64,000 bases of DNA. Source: Pseudosulfitobacter pseudonitzschiae (GTDB taxonomy: Bacteria; Pseudomonadota; Alphaproteobacteria; Rhodobacterales; Rhodobacteraceae). Numbering within the stretch: position 1 is the first letter of the stretch; each line of letters begins with the position of its first letter. This document shows, in pieces, positions 22,912 to 32,203 of the stretch. Both the position numbers and the translations under genes were made by a program. The stretch lies in assembly GCF_002222635.1 (NCBI RefSeq), contig NZ_CP022415.1:1798001-1862000 (forward strand), in the 5' to 3' direction. The notes beneath the pieces are model-generated. The model was not told the origin of the DNA, ran no database searches, and worked only from the letters and a program-made list of their open reading frames with translations.

Positions 22912-22940
22912 TTGACACAAAACGGGAACATGAATAGAAC
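22912..22940 (+). promoter_or_regulatory. lexA promoter (-35 TTGACA, 17-base spacer, -10 TAGAAC)
   Basis: TTGACA at 22912-22917 is a perfect -35; TAGAAC at 22935-22940 matches four of six -10 positions with an optimal 17-base spacer. The LexA box lies across the spacer and -10, ideal for repression. The start codon is 35 bases downstream. Confidence 0.65.
22926..22940 (+). promoter_or_regulatory. LexA-binding SOS box upstream of lexA
   Basis: GAAC-N7-GAAC (GAAC at 22926-22929 and 22937-22940), the reverse complement of the alphaproteobacterial SOS consensus GTTC-N7-GTTC. It overlaps the promoter, so LexA autoregulation is expected. Confidence 0.82.
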
Positions 22941-22974
22941 AAAGCCAAATCAACTCTGTTGAGGGGCCTTACAC

Positions 22975-23676
22975 ATGCTGACCAAAAAGCAACTGGATCT
23001 GTTGGGATTCATTCACAAAAGGGTTCAGCGCGACGGTGTGCCACCCAGTTTTGACGAGATGAAAGAGGCACTGGATCTGCGATCAAAATCCGGCATCCAC
23101 CGGCTGATCACAGCGCTGGAAGAACGCGGATTTATTCGCCGTCTGGCACACCGTGCCCGCGCCATCGAGATTGTTAAGCTGCCCGAAAGCATGGGGGGTG
23201 CGCCGACTTCCGGCTTTGCGCCGCGTGTAATTGACGGCGACCGGCCCGATGGCCCTGCACCTGCCTCTGCCCTGCCGGTCGAGGCGCTTTATGCCACCGA
23301 ACTACCCGTCATGGGCCGCATCGCCGCCGGTGTGCCCATCGAGGCGATCCAGCAGGCATCGCATTCTGTGGCCGTTCCCGGCCAGATGCTGACCGGCAAG
23401 GGTGAACACTATGCGCTTGAAGTCAAAGGCGATTCTATGATCGAGGCAGGGATCAACGACGGCGACGTCGTGGTGATCCGCGAAACTTCGGTCGCGGAAA
23501 ACGGCGATATTGTCGTGGCATTGATCGAAGATCAGGAAGCGACGCTGAAACGCTATATGAAGCGCGGCAACACCATAGCGCTTGAGGCGGCGAACCCTGC
23601 TTATGAAACCCGCGTGTTCGCCGACGACCGCGTGAAAATTCAGGGCAAGCTGGTCGGGCTGATCCGCACATATTGA
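22975..23676 (+). CDS. lexA: SOS repressor LexA
   Basis: 233 residues. N-terminal winged helix (residues 1-65, [40 protein letters not shown]) and C-terminal S24 peptidase domain. The self-cleavage bond is Ala118-Gly119 in [11 protein letters not shown]; the catalytic dyad is Ser154 (in [10 protein letters not shown]) and Lys192 (in ATLKRYMK). It represses DNA-damage genes and is inactivated by RecA-stimulated self-cleavage. An SOS box overlaps its promoter. A terminator-like hairpin follows at 23721-23759. Confidence 0.97.
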   Translation: MLTKKQLDLLGFIHKRVQRDGVPPSFDEMKEALDLRSKSGIHRLITALEERGFIRRLAHRARAIEIVKLPESMGGAPTSGFAPRVIDGDRPDGPAPASALPVEALYATELPVMGRIAAGVPIEAIQQASHSVAVPGQMLTGKGEHYALEVKGDSMIEAGINDGDVVVIRETSVAENGDIVVALIEDQEATLKRYMKRGNTIALEAANPAYETRVFADDRVKIQGKLVGLIRTY

Positions 23677-23684
23677 TCTGATCA

Positions 23685-23788
23685 GTACATAATCAGCGGC
23701 GTTTGGTACATATTCTTTGCCGTCTTTCGGGCCTCCCATGCATGCCCAAAGCCGTTTTTGTACATATCGGGCGGCGTATGGTACATAT
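23685..23788. repeat. Four GTACATA(T) sites in two identical-spacing pairs
   Basis: GTACATA starts at 23685, 23706, 23760 and 23781. Within each pair the starts are exactly 21 bases apart and share GCGGCGT-T-TG just before the second site, so the pair is a duplicated unit of about 29 bases. The two units are 75 bases apart and flank the lexA terminator. Function unknown; two-helical-turn spacing suggests a DNA-binding protein. Confidence 0.75.
23721..23759 (+). terminator. Probable lexA transcription terminator
   Basis: CTTTCGGGC (23724-23732) pairs with GCCCAAAG (23744-23751) with a single bulged C, followed by CCG and TTTTT at 23755-23759. It lies 45 bases past the lexA stop. Confidence 0.55.
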
Positions 23789-23817
23789 TATTGAGGCGGT
23801 AATATGAGGCGGTCCTG

Positions 23818-23853
23818 ACGGGTTTATCACGGATAAAATCGCCCCGTTTTTTT
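23818..23853 (+). terminator. Second hairpin with T-run downstream of lexA
   Basis: ACGGG/CCCGT outer arms (23818-23822, 23843-23847) and TTTATC/GATAAA inner arms (23823-23828, 23832-23837), then T7 at 23847-23853. It may back up the lexA terminator, or end an unrecognised short transcript between 23760 and 23853. Confidence 0.5.
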
Positions 23854-23905
23854 GTGCGTTAGCCGGTGTTCAGCACCTGACAAAAGTTTCCGCGCGGCCT
23901 GCTTT

Positions 23906-23968
23906 CAGCACGACATCCCAAAGACGTGCTTGCAGCACGACATACCAAAGGCGTGCTTGCAGCACGAC
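23906..23968. repeat. 27-base tandem repeat, 2.3 copies, with internal hairpins
   Basis: Units start at 23906, 23933 and 23960, each opening with CAGCACGAC and containing CCAAAG; the first two differ at only two positions. Every junction forms CGTGCT-TGC-AGCACG, a six-pair hairpin. No spacers separate the units, so it is not a CRISPR array. Confidence 0.85.
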
Positions 23969-24073
23969 CGGCGGGCGCTGATCTCAGTTTCGCTCACCTA
24001 TCCTGCGCAGCGCCTGATACGCGTCTTCTGTGGAAATTCAGTGCGTCGGGAGCCGCCGGTGTTTCATGTCACT

Positions 24074-26119
24074 TCAACGCGCCCAGCCGGACCACATCCT
24101 GTCGCCCGCAACCTGTCGCGCGGTGCGTATCTGGACACCATCCTTGTCCTGCACCAACGCAATCGCGCCCGTCTGGCGCAGGCGTTTGGGGTCGTAGATA
24201 TCGCAATCGCCCATCGGCACTTCGGGTGTGACGCTGACCACCACCATCTGCTCCGGCGTGCACGGTCCGAAATCCGCCAACGCCCGTTTGCCGATCAGGT
24301 GCACCAGTTCGGCGGTGCCGACGGTGGCCAGTTTGGTGCGCGATGCGACATCGCCCTGCCAACGGGCCGCCGCGCCCTGCTGGTCCACCCCGTCACCATC
24401 ATTCTCCAGCCAGTTCTGCGCCACGAATCCCGCGCCTTTTTCCTTGCTCAGCGCGCGGCCCTGCGCGGTCATCACGCCGACGATCCCTGCGTCTTCGGCA
24501 ATCAACGCTGCAGGCCGGTCCGCACCGATCCACAGGATGAACCCGAACACCATCGCGGCCAGACCGCTCCAACGCCCATGCCCTTGCCACAGGATCACCA
24601 TCAGTCCGCCCAAGGCGATCATCGGCAACGCCCACGGGTCTGGCCCGTGCACGTAGCCGCGTGCGCCGTCCAGTCCGGCGACCCATTCCGCCACCGCCAA
24701 AATCCAGCGCAGCCCCAGCCCCATCAGCCAGAGCCCGATCCAGTCCAGCCCGAGTGGCGCCAGCAGCCCCGCCAGCACCGCCGCAGGCACCACCAACAGC
24801 CCCATCAACGGCACCGATGCCAGATTGGCCAGCAGCCCGTAGTGCGATACCGTGTTGAAATGTGCAGCGCCGATGGGCGCCGTCGCCAGCCCCGCCACAG
24901 CCGAGGAAACCATAACGGCCACAAAGGGTTGCACCCAACGCGGCCCCGCGTTCAGCACGCTGTCGCGCATCCAGCCAAAGACCGCAACCAGCGCCACAGT
25001 GGCAGCAAAGGACATCTGGAAACCGGGGCCAAGCAAGGCCTCGGGGCGCAGAACCAGCACGATCATCGCGGCAATGGCAACCGCCCGCAAACTGATCGCG
25101 CGGCGGTTCAGCATGACAGCACACAGGGCAACCGCAGCCATGACATAGGCGCGTTCGGTGGCCACATTGCCCCCCGACAACGCCAGATAACCGGTGGCCG
25201 CCACCAGCGCACCTGCGGAGGCAATCTTGCGCACGGGCAGATAAAGGGCCGCACGCGGAATGGCCGCCAGCACCAGCCGCAGCAACCCCAGCACAAAACC
25301 ACTGAGCAGGCCCATATGCAGCCCCGAAATTGCCAACAGATGCGCCGTATTGCTGGCGCGCAAATTCTCGAGCGCGCGCAGGCTGATGCCGCTGCGGTCG
25401 CCTGTGGTGACGGCGGCGGCAAAACCGCCCACATCTGCGGGCAAGGCGGCACGGACATAGGCCGACATCGCCATCCGCAGCCGGAACGTGGCCAGTGACC
25501 AGCCATTCTCGGCCGGTTCAAGCCCGACCAGCGGCACGCGGGTATAGCCCACAGCGCCCAGTTGCGCGAACCACGCGTTGCGCTGGAAATCAAAGCCGCC
25601 CGGTTCAACCGGTCCACCGGGGGGTGACAGATGCGCGGTGGTCATGACCCGCATGCCCGGTTGCGGACCAATCCCCTGACCGTCGCCATGCAGAGACACG
25701 CGGACGCGCAAGGGGGTGCGGGCGGGCGACACCCGTTCCAGCACCACACGGTCCAGCGTGATACGCACCGCGTCCGATCCGCTGCGGTCCAATGCGACCA
25801 CCCGCCCCTCGACCGCGCCGTAATAGCGCCAGCCCAGCACCGGCCCTGCCACGCTGTGCGCGCGCCCAGCCGCCAGCAACGCGCCTGCCAGCACCAACAC
25901 CAGCGCAAAGGGCACAGGGCGAAACGCCTCGCCCATGTGGCGTGCCAAAACGGCCAGCGCCGCGGCAACGGCACCTGCCCCCGCCAGCATTATCCCGTCC
26001 GGTTCGAACCGCAGCGCAAAGAAGCCGCCAACGCCCGTCGCCAGACAGACCGGCACCCAGTGGAACAAATGCCCGCGCTGGATCAGCATCGCGTGCTCTA
26101 ACGCCGGTAACATGCGCAT
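24074..26119 (-). CDS. comEC: ComEC/Rec2 family DNA-uptake channel protein
   Basis: 681 residues, inner-membrane protein expected to carry single-stranded DNA into the cytoplasm during natural transformation. The N-terminal part has membrane helices and an OB-like soluble region (about 60-200); the Competence domain is clear ([36 protein letters not shown] near 240-275, split here by family-conserved HLLAISG). The C-terminus ends without the metallo-beta-lactamase HXHXDH motif present in ComEC of Bacillus, as in shorter alphaproteobacterial forms. The start may be ATG 26119 or an internal methionine at codon 3 or 11. Convergent with lexA; divergent from gltX by 77 bases. Confidence 0.92.
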   Translation of the reverse strand: MRMLPALEHAMLIQRGHLFHWVPVCLATGVGGFFALRFEPDGIMLAGAGAVAAALAVLARHMGEAFRPVPFALVLVLAGALLAAGRAHSVAGPVLGWRYYGAVEGRVVALDRSGSDAVRITLDRVVLERVSPARTPLRVRVSLHGDGQGIGPQPGMRVMTTAHLSPPGGPVEPGGFDFQRNAWFAQLGAVGYTRVPLVGLEPAENGWSLATFRLRMAMSAYVRAALPADVGGFAAAVTTGDRSGISLRALENLRASNTAHLLAISGLHMGLLSGFVLGLLRLVLAAIPRAALYLPVRKIASAGALVAATGYLALSGGNVATERAYVMAAVALCAVMLNRRAISLRAVAIAAMIVLVLRPEALLGPGFQMSFAATVALVAVFGWMRDSVLNAGPRWVQPFVAVMVSSAVAGLATAPIGAAHFNTVSHYGLLANLASVPLMGLLVVPAAVLAGLLAPLGLDWIGLWLMGLGLRWILAVAEWVAGLDGARGYVHGPDPWALPMIALGGLMVILWQGHGRWSGLAAMVFGFILWIGADRPAALIAEDAGIVGVMTAQGRALSKEKGAGFVAQNWLENDGDGVDQQGAAARWQGDVASRTKLATVGTAELVHLIGKRALADFGPCTPEQMVVVSVTPEVPMGDCDIYDPKRLRQTGAIALVQDKDGVQIRTARQVAGDRMWSGWAR

Positions 26120-26196
26120 GCTTGCCCCTTATGGGTCCACTGGGTAGACAGGCGCCAACCCTAGCCATCTTCTGGTTACTGAAAGGTAAACGCTTC

Positions 26197-27597
26197 ATGT
26201 CCGACCAAGTTGTCACCCGTTTCGCGCCCTCGCCCACGGGCTATCTGCACATCGGTGGCGCACGCACGGCGCTGTTCAACTGGCTTTATGCCCGTGGGCG
26301 TGGCGGCAAGTTCCTGCTGCGCATCGAAGACACCGACCGCGCCCGCTCTACTCCCGCCGCGACCGCCGCGATCCTGCAAGGGATGGCGTGGCTGGGTCTG
26401 GACCATGACGGCGAGGTGATCAGCCAGTTTGAACGCGCTCCGCGCCACGCCGAGGTGGCACTGGACCTGTTGGCGCAGGGCAAAGCATACAAATGTTTCT
26501 CGACGCAGGATGAAATCGCCGCCTTTCGCGAGGCAGCCAAGGCCGAAGGCAAATCGACCCTGTTTCATTCGCCATGGCGCGATGCGGATGCCGGCACGCA
26601 CCCCGACGCGCCCTTTGTCATTCGAATCAAGGCCCCGCTGGACGGTAAAACCGTGATCCGCGACGAGGTGCAGGGCGATGTGACCATCGGCAATGACCAG
26701 CTCGACGATATGGTGCTGCTGCGCTCGGACGGCACGCCCGTTTATATGCTGGCGGTGGTGGTCGACGATCACGATATGGGCGTGACCCACGTGATCCGGG
26801 GCGACGACCACCTGAACAACGCCGCACGCCAGATGATGATCTATGACGCGATGGGCTGGCCGGTGCCGGTCTGGGCGCATATCCCGCTGATTCACGGGGC
26901 CGACGGCAAAAAGCTGTCGAAACGGCACGGCGCGCTGGGGGCGCAGGAATATCAGGTGATGGGCTATCCGGCGGCGGGGATGCGCAACTATCTGTCGCGT
27001 CTGGGCTGGAGCCACGGCGACGACGAGTTTTTCACCGACGCGCAGGCGCTGGAATGGTTCGATCTGTCCGGTATCGGCAAGAGCCCTGCGCGGTTTGACA
27101 CCAAGAAGCTGGAAAACCTGAGCGGGCAGCATATAGCCGCAAGCGATGACGCTGCGTTGCAGCGCGAATTGATCGCATTTCTGGAAGCCGCAGGGCTGCC
27201 TGCCCTGACGGATGTGCAAAATGCGACATTGGTCAAAGCCATGCCTTTCCTCAAGGAACGGGCGAAAACCTTTCCCGAACTGCTTGAAAAAGCACAGTTT
27301 GCATTAACCTCGCGTCCTGTCCAAGTGGATGAAAAGGCTGCCAAAGCTTTGGATACGGAAAACCGCGCCTTGCTCGCGCAATTGACGCCGCATCTGCAAA
27401 ATGATAGCTGGGACCGTGACAGCTTGGAGGCGAAACTAAACGACTTTGCCGAACAGAACGACACTAAGTTCGGCAAACTTGCGGGGCCGCTTCGGGCGGC
27501 ACTTGCAGGTCGTGCAGTGACCCCTTCTGTATTTGACATGATGCTGGTTCTGGGTCCCGATGAAACCCTGGCCCGCATCACCGATGTCGCTATCTGA
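26197..27597 (+). CDS. gltX: Glutamate--tRNA ligase
   Basis: 466 residues, class I aminoacyl-tRNA synthetase. The HIGH-equivalent is in [19 protein letters not shown] at the N-terminus, and the KMSKS-equivalent KKLSKRHG is near residue 237. [12 protein letters not shown] is a GluRS/GlnRS signature. The start at ATG 26197 is fixed by GAAAGG about ten bases upstream and by the family N-terminus; the frame is open further upstream across comEC but that part is not coding. Alphaproteobacteria often carry two gltX copies; which one this is cannot be told here. Confidence 0.96.
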   Translation: MSDQVVTRFAPSPTGYLHIGGARTALFNWLYARGRGGKFLLRIEDTDRARSTPAATAAILQGMAWLGLDHDGEVISQFERAPRHAEVALDLLAQGKAYKCFSTQDEIAAFREAAKAEGKSTLFHSPWRDADAGTHPDAPFVIRIKAPLDGKTVIRDEVQGDVTIGNDQLDDMVLLRSDGTPVYMLAVVVDDHDMGVTHVIRGDDHLNNAARQMMIYDAMGWPVPVWAHIPLIHGADGKKLSKRHGALGAQEYQVMGYPAAGMRNYLSRLGWSHGDDEFFTDAQALEWFDLSGIGKSPARFDTKKLENLSGQHIAASDDAALQRELIAFLEAAGLPALTDVQNATLVKAMPFLKERAKTFPELLEKAQFALTSRPVQVDEKAAKALDTENRALLAQLTPHLQNDSWDRDSLEAKLNDFAEQNDTKFGKLAGPLRAALAGRAVTPSVFDMMLVLGPDETLARITDVAI

Positions 27598-27706
27598 GAC
27601 TGGTTAACCCGTTCTAAAGGATAAGCGACGTAGCAATTGGCCCAAGCTTCGGTTTGGGCGCCGCCGGTGGCTTTGACCGCACGGGCGAAACTCAGGAAGG
27701 GACCGC

Positions 27707-29002
27707 ATGGCCGACTCGACTAAGACTGCAAAACTCACGATTGACGGCAACGACTACGAACTGCCGCTCTATTCGCCCACCGCAGGACCTGACGTTCTCG
27801 ACATCCGCAAGCTTTACGCACAAGCGGGCGTGTTCACCTACGATCCGGGCTATACGTCGACTGCAAGCTGCGACAGCACCATCACCTTTATCGACGGTGA
27901 CAAGGGCGTGTTGCTGCATCGCGGTTATCCCATCGACCAGTTGGCGGGCAAATCGCACTATCTCGAAGTGTGCTATCTGTTGCTGTACGGCGAACTGCCG
28001 TCCCCGACAGAGCTGGAAGATTTCGAAAACCGTGTGACAAACCACACCATGCTGCACGAGCAGATGATGAATTTCTTCCGTGGCTTCCGCCGCGATGCGC
28101 ACCCGATGGCCGTTATGGTCGGCGTGGTCGGCGCGATGTCTGCGTTCTATCATGACAGCACCGACATCACCGACGAATGGCAGCGCGAGGTCGCCTCGAT
28201 CCGTCTGATCGCCAAGATGCCGACGATTGCCGCGATGGCCTATAAATACACCATCGGTCAGCCGTTCGAATATCCGCGCAACGATCTGGACTATGCGTCC
28301 AACTTCCTGCGCATGTGCTTTGCCGTGCCTGCCGAAGACTATGTGGTGAACCCGATTCTGTCCCGCGCGATGGACCGTATCTTTACCCTGCACGCAGACC
28401 ACGAACAAAACGCATCGACTTCGACCGTGCGTCTGGCGTCGTCTTCGGGTGCCAATCCGTTCGCCTGTATCGCTGCCGGCATCGCCTGCCTGTGGGGCCC
28501 CGCACACGGTGGCGCCAATCAGGCCTGTCTGGAAATGCTGAAAGAGATCGGCACACCGGACCGCATCCCCGAATTCATCGCCCGCGCCAAGGACAAGAAC
28601 GATCCGTTCCGTCTGATGGGCTTTGGTCACCGCGTTTACAAAAACCATGACCCGCGCGCGACCGTGATGAAAGAAAGCGCCGACGAAGTGCTGGAGCTGC
28701 TGGGCGTCGAGAACAACCCGACCCTGCAAGTGGCAAAAGAGCTGGAGAAGCAGGCGCTTGAAGATCCGTATTTCGCGGAAAAGAAACTGTTCCCCAACGT
28801 CGATTTCTACTCGGGTATCATCCTCGAGGCGATGGGTTTCCCCACGTCGATGTTCACACCGATCTTTGCGCTTTCGCGCACCGTCGGCTGGGTGTCGCAG
28901 TGGAAGGAAATGATCGGCGATCCGCAAAACAAGATCGGCCGTCCGCGCCAGTTGTATCTGGGCGAAACCACCCGCGACTATGTGGATATCGAAAACCGCT
29001 GA
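27707..29002 (+). CDS. gltA: Citrate synthase
   Basis: 431 residues, type II (hexameric, Gram-negative) citrate synthase that condenses acetyl-CoA and oxaloacetate. Active-site segments: [15 protein letters not shown] and [17 protein letters not shown] with catalytic histidines, and [16 protein letters not shown]; the catalytic aspartate region is VDFYSGI. Start ATG 27707 has AGGAAGGGA upstream. The 109-base leader contains a GCCCAA/TTGGGC hairpin (27640-27659) without a T-run. It is a single-gene unit downstream of gltX. Confidence 0.97.
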   Translation: MADSTKTAKLTIDGNDYELPLYSPTAGPDVLDIRKLYAQAGVFTYDPGYTSTASCDSTITFIDGDKGVLLHRGYPIDQLAGKSHYLEVCYLLLYGELPSPTELEDFENRVTNHTMLHEQMMNFFRGFRRDAHPMAVMVGVVGAMSAFYHDSTDITDEWQREVASIRLIAKMPTIAAMAYKYTIGQPFEYPRNDLDYASNFLRMCFAVPAEDYVVNPILSRAMDRIFTLHADHEQNASTSTVRLASSSGANPFACIAAGIACLWGPAHGGANQACLEMLKEIGTPDRIPEFIARAKDKNDPFRLMGFGHRVYKNHDPRATVMKESADEVLELLGVENNPTLQVAKELEKQALEDPYFAEKKLFPNVDFYSGIILEAMGFPTSMFTPIFALSRTVGWVSQWKEMIGDPQNKIGRPRQLYLGETTRDYVDIENR

Positions 29003-29395
29003 AGCGGTTTGACGTGATCCTGCATCATCCGACGTCGGCTGAAATCATGGGTTTCAAGGCGTCGGGTGGTGTTGCCAAGGTCGCACGGAGCGGTTTTCAG
29101 GCGAAGAGGTCCACAGGACATGGCACTTCCGAGGGAAACTTCGGGAGCGTTTTCATGAGGTGTATGCGGGACGGTGGCTGTGGTTGGTTTGCGGGACGCA
29201 AGCTGCCGTTACATCGGGGGCGTAAATGGCTACGGTCAGTCTGAAGCGGGCCAACAACTCTTGGCTCGAACCTGCGATAGCTGACCTTCGCCGCGCAGGC
29301 AGCGAACTGGCAAACTGCGGACGAAGTGCGCTTTCGCTGCGGCTGCGCCAATGGCTGCTTACGGCAGGCTTCCCAAAACGGTCCTTTTGGGGAGG
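29003..29395. other. Gene-free stretch between gltA and nadR
   Basis: 393 bases with no convincing coding sequence. It includes a 16-base sequence at 29279-29294 (ending GACCTTCGCCGC) that recurs with one mismatch on the other side of the pnuC-nadR pair. No clear terminator for gltA was found. Confidence 0.55.
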
Positions 29396-30385
29396 CTAGC
29401 TAAGCGTATCCAGAAAGACATTGGCCGCTGCCGTTCGCTCGGCCCAATCCTCACCCTCGATGCATTTCCAATCTGCCCCCAACTCATCCAACCAAGAGCG
29501 CAGCCTGCTGGTGAACCACGCTCGGCGCGCCGGGTCAGCGAAATGTCGTGTTCCGTCATCTTCCCAAGGCGTTGCGTGGTCGAGCAGAAGGTAAGTCTTC
29601 CCTTCAACCGCAGAACGTGCCCAGTCTACGAGCGGCTTATGCACTTTGCCTAATAACGCTTCGGCCCAAACCAACGTTTGCAAGGAATCCGTATCCTCGA
29701 CAATAATCGGTCCACCTCGCGCCGCCATCGTATCGGCCAACGCTTTGTGGCCCGCCATGATCGCCTCGAAGTCTGCCGCGACCCAATCTTGCCCATGCCG
29801 GAAGACGGCGTCGTAATCACGCCCATATTCAGGGATCGGCACACTTTTAAGCCGTGCGGCCAAGGCTTCGGACAATACCGTCTTGCCGGTGCTTTCCGCT
29901 CCCACCAGAACAAGGCGGCGTTGGTAGTGGCTCCTCACTGGAACTGGCACATGGCTCCAATTGCTCGTCAGATCTTCTCGGATTGCCGTGGCCGACACCG
30001 GCACAACCTGTCGCTCCGAGTCCACTGGAAAGGGCCGCGCATCGACTTCCTGCGCGAGGCGGTGGACGTAGCCTTCCGAGCCGAAGACCCAATCAATCGG
30101 CTCGGGGTGAAACTCCGTAATTGCTGCGCGCCAGATAGGCCAAAAATTATGGTGATCCTCTGGTGCCTGTGGAATGTCGCGATGCATGTGCAGCACGCGA
30201 TAGCCGGGCCGCGACAGGCATTCCCTCATCCACTTGGCCCTTAGGTATCCGTCGATCGGCTCTGCGTCATGGCTACACACTAGCACCGTCATCACATCAC
30301 ACCGCGCCTTCCCGACCTCGGCACAATAGAGATGGCCCGCATGGGGCGGCATAAACTTCCCCAGTAGAAAGCCGTGTGTTTTCAT
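29396..30385 (-). CDS. nadR: NadR-type bifunctional NMN adenylyltransferase / nicotinamide riboside kinase
   Basis: 329 residues in two parts. Residues 1-150 are a nucleotidyltransferase with the GKFMPPHAGHLY motif (HAGH at 15-18) that would make NAD from NMN and ATP. From about residue 150, a P-loop kinase with Walker A GAESTGKT (about 160-167) and an acidic VEDTDSLQT segment would phosphorylate nicotinamide riboside. The helix-turn-helix of enterobacterial NadR is absent, so it should be enzyme only. Start ATG 30385 overlaps the pnuC stop by ATGA; the frame is open further upstream but that part lies within pnuC. Together the pair takes up and converts nicotinamide riboside. Confidence 0.9.
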   Translation of the reverse strand: MKTHGFLLGKFMPPHAGHLYCAEVGKARCDVMTVLVCSHDAEPIDGYLRAKWMRECLSRPGYRVLHMHRDIPQAPEDHHNFWPIWRAAITEFHPEPIDWVFGSEGYVHRLAQEVDARPFPVDSERQVVPVSATAIREDLTSNWSHVPVPVRSHYQRRLVLVGAESTGKTVLSEALAARLKSVPIPEYGRDYDAVFRHGQDWVAADFEAIMAGHKALADTMAARGGPIIVEDTDSLQTLVWAEALLGKVHKPLVDWARSAVEGKTYLLLDHATPWEDDGTRHFADPARRAWFTSRLRSWLDELGADWKCIEGEDWAERTAAANVFLDTLS

Positions 30386-30981
30386 GTCGTCAGAGGCTGC
30401 ATCGCGGCCCGACGCCACTGGAACAATCCTGTGATAGCAAGGCATAGGAACACGACGTAAAGTGCTGCCGTCGGCTCCAGTCCGCGCGTGTAGAAAAGGG
30501 CAATCGCCAGCACATCCACGGCAATCCACAAATACCAGCTTTGCAAGTATCTTCGCGACAATAGGAATTGTGCAGTTATGCTTAGCGCCGCCACTGCCGC
30601 ATCCCAGAACGGCGCGGCTGCATCGGTATAGGCTGCCATCAGACTTGCAACGATCAACCACACAATGGCGGTTGCCCCAAGATACAACGCGAATATGCCA
30701 GCTCCCAAAGGTGCCACAATGATCCGACCGTCGCGCGCACGTCCGTTTAGCCAGACATAGAGACCGTAGAACTGAATAAAGAAAAAATAGACCTGTAACA
30801 GCGCGTCACTATAGAGCCGATACTCCCAGAAGATGAAAAAATACAGCGTCACCACAGCAAAGCCGAACGGATAATTCCATATCGAACGTCGGATGATCAG
30901 ACTTACGTTCAGTATTCCACATACAACCGCGATCCACTCGATAGGGCGGCTGCCAACCATGCCCCAGAAAAACTCCAACAT
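30382..30981 (-). CDS. pnuC: PnuC-type nicotinamide riboside transporter
   Basis: 199 residues with about seven hydrophobic helices. PnuC family features are EWIAVVCGILNVSLIIRRSIWNYPFG near the N-terminus (the WNYPFG element), QVYFFFIQFYGLYVW, and the C-terminal SWYLWIAVDVLAIALFYTRG. It imports nicotinamide riboside, trapped by NadR phosphorylation. ATG 30981 is preferred because AGGATGAGAG lies just upstream; ATG 30990 is possible. Base composition looks more A/T-rich than the neighbours, and with gene-free flanks this hints at horizontal gain. Confidence 0.92.
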   Translation of the reverse strand: MLEFFWGMVGSRPIEWIAVVCGILNVSLIIRRSIWNYPFGFAVVTLYFFIFWEYRLYSDALLQVYFFFIQFYGLYVWLNGRARDGRIIVAPLGAGIFALYLGATAIVWLIVASLMAAYTDAAAPFWDAAVAALSITAQFLLSRRYLQSWYLWIAVDVLAIALFYTRGLEPTAALYVVFLCLAITGLFQWRRAAMQPLTT

Positions 30982-30990
30982 ATCTCTCAT

Positions 30991-31319
30991 CCTGCTCGTT
31001 TACTTGCCGAATTTAAACAGCAATTCATCAGTGGGGAGCAACCAACATAATTAGGCTCTTCGCGCCCCTATTCCGAAGCGAGTGACTTCCGACAAACCCT
31101 CGTTTTTGGATCGGTCGCAAACTACTAAAATGAGGCTAGCAAAAACCCGTTCCAAACTAGAGGCATTGTTGAAGGTCATTGTCTGTCTCCTGACTGCCGA
31201 CATTCGCCGCGAAGCAGAATTTTTGCAAGATGGGCTCACAGCCGACCTTCGCCGCACTCAACACGAATGGCCGCTGTCGGGAAATGGCACAGACTTTGCA
31301 CGATCCATGTCGACGGGCT
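30991..31319. other. Gene-free stretch upstream of pnuC
   Basis: 329 bases without a supported gene, relatively A/T-rich. It should hold the pnuC promoter. Two related 16-base sequences ending TTCGCCGC (31195-31210 and 31240-31255) match the one at 29279-29294 beyond nadR. No riboswitch was recognised. Confidence 0.5.
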
Positions 31320-32102
31320 TTAACGCCCCTCGAAATTCGCTTTGCGTTTCTCGGTGAAGGCCACCACGCCTTCGACAAAATCGCGGCTTTCGGCACATTG
31401 GCCTTGTTCGGACGCTTCCAGCTCAAGCTGTTCTTCCAGATCGTTGGCCCAACTGGCCCGCAGCACCCGCTTGATCGCGCCATAGGTCTTGGTGGGGCCG
31501 TTGGCCAGATGGGCGGCGCGGGCCTTCCAATGGCTGTCAAAGTCGGCATCCGGCACCGCTTGCCAGATCATGCCCCAGTCGTCGGCCTGTTTGGCGCTGA
31601 TACGATCGGCAAACAGCGCCGCCCCCATCGCCTTGGACATGCCCATCGTGCGTGGCAGCGTATAGGTGCCGCCCGCATCAGGGATCAGCGCAATACGGGC
31701 AAAGGCCTGTAGGAAATAGGCCCGCTCGGCGGCAATCACCACGTCCGCGGCCAAGGCAAGGTTGGCGCCTGCACCCGCAGCCACACCATTCACAGCGCAA
31801 ATTGTGGGCACCGGACAATTCACGATGGCCCTCAGCATCGGCGCATATTCGTCGCGCAGGGTGCGTTCTGTGTTCTCGGCCCCCAGACCGCCGGTGCCAT
31901 CGCCCAGATCCTGACCCGAGCAGAACGCCCGGTCACCGGACCCCGTCAGCACCACGACCCGTGCCTCTTCTCCGCCACGGCCCACGGCCTGCGCAATCTC
32001 GGCGCGCATCTGGCTGTTCAGCGCGTTCATCTTTTCGGGGCGGTTCAACGTCACTGTGGCGACACCGTCGGCCAGATCGTAGGTCAGCGTTTCGTAATGC
32101 AT
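31320..32102 (-). CDS. Enoyl-CoA hydratase/isomerase family protein, PaaG-like
   Basis: 260 residues of the crotonase fold. Oxyanion-hole segments are AFCSGQDLGD and NGVAAGAGANLALAADVV. The stretch ARIALIPDAGGTYTLPR has Asp where true hydratases have the catalytic Glu, the pattern of PaaG isomerase (ring-opening of phenylacetyl-CoA epoxide), so that annotation is plausible. No other paa genes are in the window and it could act in another acyl-CoA pathway. It lies 101 bases downstream of ccmH on the same strand. Confidence 0.88.
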   Translation of the reverse strand: MHYETLTYDLADGVATVTLNRPEKMNALNSQMRAEIAQAVGRGGEEARVVVLTGSGDRAFCSGQDLGDGTGGLGAENTERTLRDEYAPMLRAIVNCPVPTICAVNGVAAGAGANLALAADVVIAAERAYFLQAFARIALIPDAGGTYTLPRTMGMSKAMGAALFADRISAKQADDWGMIWQAVPDADFDSHWKARAAHLANGPTKTYGAIKRVLRASWANDLEEQLELEASEQGQCAESRDFVEGVVAFTEKRKANFEGR

Positions 32103-32203
32103 CGGGGTTCCCTTCCCTGTGTTCGCTTGGGCCGCCGTCTTCGGGCCGTCACTTTTGGTCGCAGCTTAGCAAACCAGATTCTGACGCACAGCGAAACCGC
32201 GCG

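Larger units (their letters stand above)
23677..24073. other. Convergent lexA-comEC intergenic region packed with repeats
   Basis: 397 bases without a supported gene. It holds four GTACATA(T) sites in two pairs, two hairpin/T-run terminators, a duplicated TGAGGCGGT, and 2.3 copies of a 27-base tandem repeat. These do not look like protein-coding sequence, although the 27-base unit is a multiple of three and stays open in one frame. Confidence 0.7.

Noticed and set aside
23906-23968. Possible CRISPR array
   Set aside because: Repeats are directly tandem with no spacers and no cas genes in the window.
23852-25498. Plus-strand frame running from the 27-base repeats through comEC
   Set aside because: Most of it is antisense to comEC, with Pro/Gln/His/Arg-rich low-complexity content; the repeat part is only open because the unit is a multiple of three.
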